A DNA stretch of 64,000 bases, taken from NCBI RefSeq assembly GCF_014297365.1, contig NZ_JACOQD010000005.1, forward strand, positions 1 to 64,000, read 5' to 3'. This document shows, piece after piece, positions 45,175 to 51,886 of this stretch. The translations under genes and the position numbers were made by a program. The notes beneath the pieces are model-generated. The model was not told the origin of the DNA, did not search any database, and worked only from the letters and a program-made list of their open reading frames with translations. This stretch comes from Winogradskyella echinorum (GTDB lineage Bacteria > Bacteroidota > Bacteroidia > Flavobacteriales > Flavobacteriaceae). The stretch's first letter is position 1. Each line of letters opens with the position of its first letter.

Positions 45175-45657
45175 TTACTTTAAATCTTTAGCAGAATCAT
45201 AAACCTTAGCCTTTAAACCTTCTTTGTAGACCATAATTTTATCTAAAATACATTGGTCACTACTTCCTAAAATTTGAGCTGCTAAAATACCAGCATTCTT
45301 AGCACCGTTTAGAGCAACAGTTGCAACAGGTACTCCTCCTGGCATTTGTAAAATAGAAAGTATAGAATCCCAACCATCTATAGAATTAGAGGATTTTACG
45401 GGCACTCCAATAACTGGTAATGGAGATAAAGATGCTACCATGCCCGGTAAATGTGCAGCTCCACCAGCGCCAGCAATAATTACTTTAATACCTCTAGTAT
45501 GGGCATTTTTACTGTAATCGAATAACTTTTCTGGAGTTCTGTGTGCTGATACAATATCAACCTCAATTTCTATATCAAAACCTTTTAAAATATCAATAGC
45601 GTCTTGCATTACTGGCAAATCGCTTTTACTTCCCATTATAACTCCTACTTTACTCAT
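45175..45657 (-). CDS. purE: N5-carboxyaminoimidazole ribonucleotide mutase
   Basis: PurE (class I) converts N5-CAIR from PurK to CAIR in purine synthesis. The 160-residue protein has VGVIMGSKSDLPVMQDA at its start, SAHRTPEKLF with the catalytic His, and AGAGGAAHLPGMVASLSPLPVIGVPV (core AGAGGAAHLPGMVAS). It starts 3 nt after purK. Confidence 0.96.
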   Translation of the reverse strand: MSKVGVIMGSKSDLPVMQDAIDILKGFDIEIEVDIVSAHRTPEKLFDYSKNAHTRGIKVIIAGAGGAAHLPGMVASLSPLPVIGVPVKSSNSIDGWDSILSILQMPGGVPVATVALNGAKNAGILAAQILGSSDQCILDKIMVYKEGLKAKVYDSAKDLK

Positions 45658-45660
45658 TAT

Positions 45661-46815
45661 TTATTCGCTTATAACTTCTATTGTACGTTTAACTTTTTCT
45701 GCAATTTCTCTAGCTACTGCTATATCTTTATTCACAATAGTAACATGTCCCATTTTTCGGAAAGGTCTGGTTTGTTTCTTTCCATAAATATGAGGTGTCA
45801 CGCCTTCCATTGCCATAATTTTTTCTATGTTTTTATAAAGGACGTTACCCGTATAATCTTCTGCACCAACTAAATTTACCATAACTCCAGCAACTTTACT
45901 TTCGGTATTACCAAGTGGTAATCCTAAGATGCATCTTAGTTGTTGTTCAAATTGCGAGGTGTAACTTGCTTCTATACTATAATGGCCAGAGTTATGAGGT
46001 CTTGGTGCAACTTCATTTACTAAAATTTCATCATCCTCTGTCTGAAACATTTCAACTGCTAATAAACCAACATGCTTAAATGCAGCAGCAGTTTTTAAAG
46101 CAACGAGCTCCGCTTTTTTTGCAATGGCATCTGGTATTCTAGCGGGACAAATAACATATTCAACTTGGTTTGCTTCTGGATGAAACTCCATCTCCACAAC
46201 AGGATACGTTTTTAAATCACCTTTTTCATTTCTTGCAACTATTACTGCCAATTCATTTTTAAAAGGAATTAAATCTTCTGCAATACATTCTACATTCGGT
46301 AAATCTATTAAATCGGTGTAACGTCTTACCACTTTTACACCTGTACCATCATAACCAAATCTCGCACTTTTCCATACAAATGGATAGCTTAATCCACCAT
46401 TGTCAACAGCATCTTGAATTTCTGATGGGTGCGCAAATCTCGAAAAATCTGCCGTTGGAATATTATGATCTCTATAAAATAATTTTTGAGTGGCTTTATT
46501 TTGAATAGTTCTCAAAGTCTTAGATGAAGGAAACACTTTTACACCTTCATCCTCGAGCGTTTCTAAAGCATCTACATTAACATTTTCAATTTCAAAAGTT
46601 AAGACATCTACTTGTTTTCCAAAGTTAACAACAGTATCATAATCTAGTAAATCGCCAACAGTAAATTCGTTGCAGGCTAAGCGCGATGGTGCTTCTGGGC
46701 TTGGGTCAATAACACAAGTGTAGATATCATATTTTCGAGTGTCGTATAACATCATCTTGCCAAGCTGACCACCACCAAGAATACCAAGTTTAAAATCTGA
46801 AGAGAAATAATTCAT
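45661..46815 (-). CDS. purK: 5-(carboxyamino)imidazole ribonucleotide synthase
   Basis: PurK is the ATP-grasp enzyme that makes N5-CAIR from AIR, bicarbonate and ATP. The 384-residue protein has FKLGILGGGQLGKMM at the N-terminus, the ATP-grasp loop WKSARFGYDGTGVKVV and the metal-binding EVAPRPHNSGHYSIEA. I choose ATG 46815 over an in-frame GTG at 46821: a hairpin ends 6 nt before this ATG, with the same spacing as a similar hairpin before obgE. purE follows after 3 nt. Confidence 0.95.
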   Translation of the reverse strand: MNYFSSDFKLGILGGGQLGKMMLYDTRKYDIYTCVIDPSPEAPSRLACNEFTVGDLLDYDTVVNFGKQVDVLTFEIENVNVDALETLEDEGVKVFPSSKTLRTIQNKATQKLFYRDHNIPTADFSRFAHPSEIQDAVDNGGLSYPFVWKSARFGYDGTGVKVVRRYTDLIDLPNVECIAEDLIPFKNELAVIVARNEKGDLKTYPVVEMEFHPEANQVEYVICPARIPDAIAKKAELVALKTAAAFKHVGLLAVEMFQTEDDEILVNEVAPRPHNSGHYSIEASYTSQFEQQLRCILGLPLGNTESKVAGVMVNLVGAEDYTGNVLYKNIEKIMAMEGVTPHIYGKKQTRPFRKMGHVTIVNKDIAVAREIAEKVKRTIEVISE

Positions 46816-46846
46816 GTTCACTTTCCACAGAAGTGGAAATCTTTTA
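46816..46846 (-). repeat. Hairpin repeat immediately upstream of purK
   Basis: On the - strand TTTCCAC-TTCT-GTGGAAA forms a hairpin, preceded by AAAAGA and followed by GTGAAC and then the purK ATG. It matches the second half of the element at 48081-48152 in both sequence and position relative to the start codon. Confidence 0.7.
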
Positions 46847-46868
46847 AAGATTCAACATTAATTTACTG

Positions 46869-46876
46869 CAAAAATA
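46869..46876 (-). promoter_or_regulatory. -7 promoter element of purK-purE
   Basis: TATTTTTG on the - strand, 53 nt before the purK ATG. The predicted leader would include the hairpin at 46822-46839. No -33 TTG is clear. Confidence 0.45.
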
Positions 46877-46941
46877 CGTTATAAAATGCGAACTCTTATA
46901 AATTGAAATTCAAAAAAATCGGTATTCCACAATCTATTGAT

Positions 46942-46949
46942 TATCTTTG
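46942..46949 (+). promoter_or_regulatory. -7 promoter element of the HPRT-Adk gene
   Basis: TATCTTTG matches TAnnTTTG and lies 21 nt before the GTG start at 46971. A TTG at the -33 distance is not present. Confidence 0.5.
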
Positions 46950-46970
46950 CATTTCTAAAATAATAAGATA

Positions 46971-48080
46971 GTGATAAAGCTTCACGATTTATACTTTAAA
47001 CCCTTCATTTCAGAACAAGAGATAGACCAAGCTGTGCAACAAATGGTAGATGCCATTTCTAATGATTTGGGTGATGAGATGCCTGTTTTTGTTGGTATTT
47101 TAAATGGCTCTTTTATGTTGGTTAGTGATTTTGTTAAAAAGTATCCTAAACCTTGTGAAGTTACTTTTATAAAATTAGCTTCTTATGAAGGTGTTAAGTC
47201 AACAGAAGATATTCAGCGACTTATTGGTTTAACCCAAGATCTTACAGGTAGAACAGTTGTTATTTTAGAAGATATCATAGATTCAGGTAAAACCCTTGAA
47301 GAGGTTCATCGTATTTTTAAAAATGAAAACGTTAAGGAACTCATTATTGCGACCTTGTTTTATAAGCCTGAAGCTTATGACAAAGATTTTAAACTTCATT
47401 ACATAGGTATGGAAATTCCTAATAAATTTATTGTAGGCTATGGTTTAGACTACGATGGTTTAGGAAGAGACTTACCAGACGTATATCAATTAAAAACAAC
47501 ACAACACATGACTAATTTAGTGCTATTTGGTCCTCCAGGTGCTGGTAAAGGAACACAAGCTAACTATTTAAAAGAAAAATACGATTTAGTACACATTTCT
47601 ACAGGAGATGTTTTTAGGTATAATATTAAAAATGAAACGGCTTTAGGCATGCTAGCTAAGTCTTTTATGGACAAAGGTGAGTTAGTGCCAGATCAGGTAA
47701 CTATTGATATGCTTAATAAAGAGGTCGAAAAAAATGCCGGAGCTAACGGTTTTATTTTTGATGGTTTCCCTAGAACTAATGCACAAGCAAAGGCACTAGA
47801 TGAATTAATGGATAGCAAAGATTCGCAAATTAATGCGATGGTTGCATTAGAAGTTGATGATGAGGTGTTAGTACAGCGTTTATTAGAACGCGGAAAAACT
47901 AGTGGTAGAGCGGATGATGCTGACGAAAGTATTATTAGAAATAGAATAAAAGAGTACTATTCTAAAACTGCTATTTTAAAAGATTACTATACGGATCAAA
48001 ATAAATATTTTGGAGTTGATGGTGTAGGTAGTATTGAAGATATTACAGTTCGATTGAGTACTGTGATTGATAAACTGTAA
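46971..48080 (+). CDS. adk: Fused hypoxanthine phosphoribosyltransferase / adenylate kinase
   Basis: This 369-residue protein joins two complete purine enzymes. Residues 1-178 are a hypoxanthine phosphoribosyltransferase, with the PRPP loop VVILEDIIDSGKTLEEV near 95-111 and KFIVGYGLDYDGLGRDLP at its end. Residues 180-369 are a full-length adenylate kinase, from the P-loop GPPGAGKGT (187-195) through DGFPRTNAQA and a short lid LLERGKTSGRADD, with no zinc-lid cysteines. Met180 (MTNLVLFG) is where a free Adk would start, so internal initiation may yield a separate Adk. The start codon is GTG at 46971. purK/purE lie divergently next to it, making a small purine cluster. Confidence 0.92.
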   Translation: MIKLHDLYFKPFISEQEIDQAVQQMVDAISNDLGDEMPVFVGILNGSFMLVSDFVKKYPKPCEVTFIKLASYEGVKSTEDIQRLIGLTQDLTGRTVVILEDIIDSGKTLEEVHRIFKNENVKELIIATLFYKPEAYDKDFKLHYIGMEIPNKFIVGYGLDYDGLGRDLPDVYQLKTTQHMTNLVLFGPPGAGKGTQANYLKEKYDLVHISTGDVFRYNIKNETALGMLAKSFMDKGELVPDQVTIDMLNKEVEKNAGANGFIFDGFPRTNAQAKALDELMDSKDSQINAMVALEVDDEVLVQRLLERGKTSGRADDADESIIRNRIKEYYSKTAILKDYYTDQNKYFGVDGVGSIEDITVRLSTVIDKL

Positions 48081-48152
48081 TTTGTCATTCCTGCGAAGGC
48101 AGGAATCTATTTTTCTTATTAATTAAAAAGATTCCCACTTTCGTGGGAAATG
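48081..48152. repeat. Intergenic palindromic repeat before obgE, GTCATT family
   Basis: ATTCCTGC-GAAG-GCAGGAAT (48087-48106) forms the first hairpin after GTC, and TTCCCAC-TTTC-GTGGGAA (48132-48149) the second. The element fills almost the whole gap between the HPRT-Adk stop and the obgE start; the second hairpin ends 6 nt before ATG 48156. Confidence 0.8.
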
Positions 48153-48155
48153 AAT

Positions 48156-49154
48156 ATGACTGAAGGAAATTTTGTCGATTACGTAAAAATGCACGTCTCT
48201 TCTGGTAACGGAGGAAAAGGATCTACACATTTAAATCGTGAAAAATATAATGCAAAAGGCGGACCAGATGGAGGTGATGGCGGTCGTGGTGGTCATGTTA
48301 TTTTAAGAGGGAATTCTAATCTTTGGACTTTAATCCACTTAAAGTTTAAACGCCATATTAGGGCTGGCCATGGTGAACATGGAAGTTCTGGCAGAAGTAC
48401 AGGTGCTGATGGATCTGATGAATATTTAGAAGTGCCATTAGGTACAGTTGTTAGAGATTCTGAAACTAACGACATCTTATTTGAAATTACTGAAGATGGT
48501 GAAGAAAAGATAGTAGCCGAAGGCGGAAAAGGTGGACGTGGTAACTGGCATTTTAAGAGTTCTATAAACCAAACTCCACGTTATGCGCAACCAGGTATTC
48601 CTTTAGAGGAGCGACATATTACACTTGAGTTAAAAATATTAGCAGATGTTGGTTTAGTAGGCTTTCCTAATGCCGGAAAATCAACACTTCTTTCAGTATT
48701 AACTTCAGCAAAACCCAAAATTGCAGATTACGAGTTTACCACGCTAAAACCTAATTTAGGCATTGTAGAATATCGCGATTATAAATCGTTTGTAATGGCT
48801 GATATTCCTGGAATTATTGAAGGTGCTGCAGAAGGGAAAGGCCTTGGTTATTACTTTTTAAGACATATAGAGCGAAACTCCATTTTGTTATTTTTAATTC
48901 CAGCTGATGCTAAAGATATTGTAGAACAATACGAAATCTTGTTAGACGAATTAAGACGTTACAATCCTGAGATGTTAGATAAAGAACGTTTTGTATGTAT
49001 CTCAAAATCCGATATGTTAGATGACGAACTTAAATCTGAAATATCATCTATTTTAGATAAGGATTTAGATGCTAATTATATGTTTATTTCTTCAGTTGCT
49101 CAACAAGGGCTTACAGAATTAAAAGATAAGCTTTGGACGATGTTGAATGATTAA
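48156..49154 (+). CDS. obgE: GTPase ObgE/CgtA
   Basis: Obg is an essential ribosome-associated GTPase for 50S assembly and stress control. The 332-residue protein has the glycine-rich Obg domain (residues 1-158: [31 protein letters not shown] and [15 protein letters not shown]) and a G domain with G1 [12 protein letters not shown]3 DIPGIIEGA and G4 SKSD. The C-terminal OCT domain is absent, as in most Bacteroidota. I choose ATG 48156, since Obg proteins normally start [11 protein letters not shown] or similar; an in-frame ATG at 48150 abuts the upstream hairpin. Confidence 0.96.
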   Translation: MTEGNFVDYVKMHVSSGNGGKGSTHLNREKYNAKGGPDGGDGGRGGHVILRGNSNLWTLIHLKFKRHIRAGHGEHGSSGRSTGADGSDEYLEVPLGTVVRDSETNDILFEITEDGEEKIVAEGGKGGRGNWHFKSSINQTPRYAQPGIPLEERHITLELKILADVGLVGFPNAGKSTLLSVLTSAKPKIADYEFTTLKPNLGIVEYRDYKSFVMADIPGIIEGAAEGKGLGYYFLRHIERNSILLFLIPADAKDIVEQYEILLDELRRYNPEMLDKERFVCISKSDMLDDELKSEISSILDKDLDANYMFISSVAQQGLTELKDKLWTMLND

Positions 49155-49201
49155 GTTATAAGCTTTAAAAGCTTATTTGTATCTTTAAACTAAAAAGCGA
49201 T

Positions 49202-49726
49202 ATGAAATTCCTCAAATTTTTATTGATAGCAGTTTTATTTACATCCTGTGGATCAACTTATGTTAACTACGACTACGAAAAATCTACGGATTTTACGCAA
49301 TACAAAACCTACAATTATTTCGATGATATGGTAACTGGTTTAAGCAAGTTTGATAGTGTTCGTATCATAAGTACAATTGATTCTAAACTTTCTACAATGG
49401 GTCTTAATCGATCTAATACACCAGATTTTTATATCGATATACAAAGTAAAGAACTGATGAACCGAAACAGTCCTAATATAGGAGTTGGAGTAGGTGGAGG
49501 CGGAGGCAGAGGCTTTGGAGGCGTTTCCGTGGGAGTACCTTTAAATAGTAACAAATACTCAAGGGAAATTACTATTGATTTTGTAGATAAAAGCCAAAAC
49601 GAAAAATTGTTTTGGCAAGCCGTAAGTGAGAGTACTTACAAAGGAAATGCTTCAGTTGAAAAACGTGAAGCCACTTTAGCTAAATTAGTTGAAAAAATAT
49701 TTGCTGGTTATCCGCCGAAGAAGTAG
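49202..49726 (+). CDS. DUF4136 lipoprotein
   Basis: This 174-residue protein is an exported lipoprotein with lipobox FTSC (Cys16). The body matches the DUF4136 fold of unknown function: YNYFDDM after FTQYKTYN, a Gly-rich loop (GVGVGGGGGRGFGG, residues about 97-110) and EKLFWQAVSES near the C-terminus. A palindromic repeat directly follows its stop codon. Confidence 0.85.
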   Translation: MKFLKFLLIAVLFTSCGSTYVNYDYEKSTDFTQYKTYNYFDDMVTGLSKFDSVRIISTIDSKLSTMGLNRSNTPDFYIDIQSKELMNRNSPNIGVGVGGGGGRGFGGVSVGVPLNSNKYSREITIDFVDKSQNEKLFWQAVSESTYKGNASVEKREATLAKLVEKIFAGYPPKK

Positions 49727-49729
49727 TGT

Positions 49730-49792
49730 TGTCATTCCTGCGAAGGCAGGAATCCATTTTGGATTATAGATTCCTGCCTACGCAGGAATGAA
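49730..49792. repeat. Intergenic palindromic repeat after the DUF4136 gene, GTCATT family
   Basis: Two hairpins in a row: ATTCCTGC-GAAG-GCAGGAAT (49734-49753) and ATTCCTGC-CTAC-GCAGGAAT (49770-49789). The sequence between them (TCCATTTTGGAT) is also palindromic, so the element can fold either as two hairpins or as one long stem. The first hairpin is identical to that at 48087-48106. Confidence 0.85.
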
Positions 49793-49875
49793 AAAATAGA
49801 CGTTAATCTCCTGTTAATCTTAGGGGTAATAATTGATTAGGGTTTTATATTTAGGAAACTAAAATCTTCAATCAA

Positions 49876-50427
49876 ATGAAATCAAAAACGTTTTTAATTC
49901 TCGCAGTTGTACTCCTAAGTACATCAATATCTTTTTCACAATCCGAAATAAAACCACCAAAAGGTTATTCAAATGACATAGGAAATATGATTTCTATGCT
50001 CGATAATTTAAAACGTCGTGTTGAACGTCATGTCACAAATTTAGATCAAGAAGGCACTGATTTTCTATTAGATGAAAACGCTAATAGTCCTGGTGCTATA
50101 ATATATCATTTGGCTGCCACAGAAGCCTACTATCAAGTTTATACTTTTGAAGGCAGAAGTTTTAATGCTGAAGAAAGAGCTAAATGGGAAATGGCTTTAA
50201 ATCTTGGTGACGAAGCCAGAAAAGAATTTAAAAATAAACCTATAAAATTTTATATGGATATTTATGATGAAGTAAGAGCTAAGACCAAAAAACTTTTAAA
50301 GACCAAAGATGACGATTGGTTTAAAAAGAAAGTTGGTAATATGACTAACCATTGGGCTTGGTTTCATGTTATGGAGCATCAAGCCAATCATATGGGGCAA
50401 TTGGCTTTAATTACAAAACGTATGTAA
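49876..50427 (+). CDS. Exported DinB-like four-helix protein
   Basis: This 183-residue protein has a Sec signal peptide (cleavage near SFSQ) followed by a four-helix bundle resembling the DinB/YfiT metal-binding family. Candidate ligands are the His in IIYHLAATEAYY and two His in VMEHQANHMGQL, matching the usual three-His pattern. DinB proteins normally lack signal peptides, and many are bacillithiol- or other thiol-dependent transferases in the cytoplasm. A periplasmic form is known in Bacteroidota, but its function is unclear. Confidence 0.82.
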   Translation: MKSKTFLILAVVLLSTSISFSQSEIKPPKGYSNDIGNMISMLDNLKRRVERHVTNLDQEGTDFLLDENANSPGAIIYHLAATEAYYQVYTFEGRSFNAEERAKWEMALNLGDEARKEFKNKPIKFYMDIYDEVRAKTKKLLKTKDDDWFKKKVGNMTNHWAWFHVMEHQANHMGQLALITKRM

Positions 50428-50428
50428 C

Positions 50429-50460
50429 AAAAAAAGAGGCTTAATTAAGCCTCTTTTTTT
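50429..50460. terminator. Bidirectional terminator between DinB-like and DoxX-like genes
   Basis: A perfect 16-bp palindrome with core GAGGCTTAATTAAGCCTC is flanked by A-run and T-run, serving both converging genes. Confidence 0.88.
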
Positions 50461-50476
50461 GTTTATAAATTAATTT

Positions 50477-50848
50477 CTAATTCAATAATGCTTTATACTT
50501 ATCCTTATAGCCAAAAAGAACAGCTATATTAAGAATTAGTAAAACAGCAGCTCCTCCAATTCCGCCAGGATCTAAAACTGCATGAAATAAGAAAGCATTA
50601 ACGGAAATACTCATTAAAATAAGTGCTAATAATGCACCATATTTGTTAAAAATAAGTGCTAAACCAGCAACTATCTCAACAATACCTACAAGTATTAATG
50701 TCTTAGAACTTGATAGTGCTCCAAAGTAAGCCACAGCATCACCTGTGAGTTCTGGCATTGGCATAAAATCACCAAATTTGTTCACTCCAAAAACAAGTAC
50801 AAAGATTCCAAGTAAAATTCTTAGAACCATAAAAACTTTTGAATTCAT
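50477..50848 (-). CDS. DoxX-like membrane protein, copy 1
   Basis: This 123-residue protein has four predicted membrane helices. FMVLRILLGIFVLVFGVNKFGDFMP (core LLGIFVLVFGVNKFGDF) is the DoxX/DoxD signature, and the later GIVEIVAGLALIFNKYGAL segment supports it. The family has been tied to quinone or redox membrane complexes, but the role of these short copies is unknown. It is a tandem paralogue of the next gene upstream, about 97 nt away. Confidence 0.82.
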   Translation of the reverse strand: MNSKVFMVLRILLGIFVLVFGVNKFGDFMPMPELTGDAVAYFGALSSSKTLILVGIVEIVAGLALIFNKYGALLALILMSISVNAFLFHAVLDPGGIGGAAVLLILNIAVLFGYKDKYKALLN

Positions 50849-50944
50849 AATTTTAATATTTAGTTAGTTAGTAATTTCAATTTACAAAAATTTGTATTTA
50901 TTGAGCTTTTGTCGTTATAATTTTATGTTACTAACAACAGGCTT

Positions 50945-51316
50945 TTAAGTCAATAAAACTTTGTATTTATCTCTATAACTAATTAATACAATTATGTTAA
51001 GTGCTAAAAGTATCGCAGTCCTAGCAATACCACTAGGATTTAAAACAACATGAAATAAAAATGCATTAACAGAAATACTCATTAAGATTAATGTTGCTAA
51101 AGCACCATACTTATTTAAAATTAATGCTAATCCAGAAACAATTAAAGTAATTCCTACTAGTGGCATAGCTTTAGCGTTCGACAAAGCGTTAAAATAATTT
51201 GCAGCTTCACCAGTAAGTTCTGTTAGCGGTAAAAAATCAGAGAATTTATTTATTCCAAAAACTATGCATAAGATGCCAAGCACAATTCTTAGATACATAA
51301 ATACTATTGGACTCAT
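50945..51316 (-). CDS. DoxX-like membrane protein, copy 2
   Basis: This 123-residue protein aligns with copy 1 from end to end with no gaps: same length, same NKFxDFxPxxELTG motif and the identical stretch ILMSISVNAFLFH. The copies differ mainly within membrane helices. The pair is a local duplication, each with its own start and without an obvious terminator between them. Confidence 0.82.
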   Translation of the reverse strand: MSPIVFMYLRIVLGILCIVFGINKFSDFLPLTELTGEAANYFNALSNAKAMPLVGITLIVSGLALILNKYGALATLILMSISVNAFLFHVVLNPSGIARTAILLALNIIVLISYRDKYKVLLT

Positions 51317-51417
51317 TTATGAGTGAATAAAATTAGAAGTTGAAAAATACAATATTAATTATGATGTATTAGACGGTTTTAAAACTTTAACTAACAAATA
51401 CAATTTATAATAACGTA

Positions 51418-51886
51418 TTAGTCAACCCTTACTCTAATACCTTCGCTATGGCTACTAAACTCTGGTGCATACATAGATTGTATAGTGCTAATGCCATTAC
51501 TCATATCTCCAGCATTATTAACTCTTATATCATACTCAAACACATAAACACCTTTTGGTAAATAGTCTATAAAGAAATTGGTTGCAGCATCTTTAGTACT
51601 TTCATAATAACCTAAACCATCTTGCCATTTGTAACTAGATAATACGTTTATTGGTTCAAAACCTGCAGCACGCATATCTTTAATATGTACAAATTCCATG
51701 TTTCTATCTGTTCTTAATTCTATTCTCACTCTTACTAAGTCACCAACATTAAGTTTAGTATCCGAAGTAATTTCTGAAATCTCTTCACCTTTATCTGTAT
51801 TTGTTTTTAAGAAGAGTTTTTTGCTCAATTTCAATGGAGTCTCTGCTAAAGTGATTTTATCTAGGTCTTCAAAGTATTGCCAGTAA
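51418..51886 (-). repeat. 3' end shared with the downstream macroglobulin paralogue, copy A
   Basis: These last bases of the gene align without gaps to 57952-58420 (constant offset 6534). By hand count about 20 of 466 compared positions differ, and only 4 in 51541-51780. Similarity ends abruptly near 51886, beyond which the two genes are clearly diverged. Confidence 0.85.

Noticed and set aside
46971..48080. HPRT-Adk fusion as a sequencing frameshift
   Set aside because: The two domains are in one uninterrupted frame with a sensible linker and complete ends; no stop or frame change is needed to explain it.
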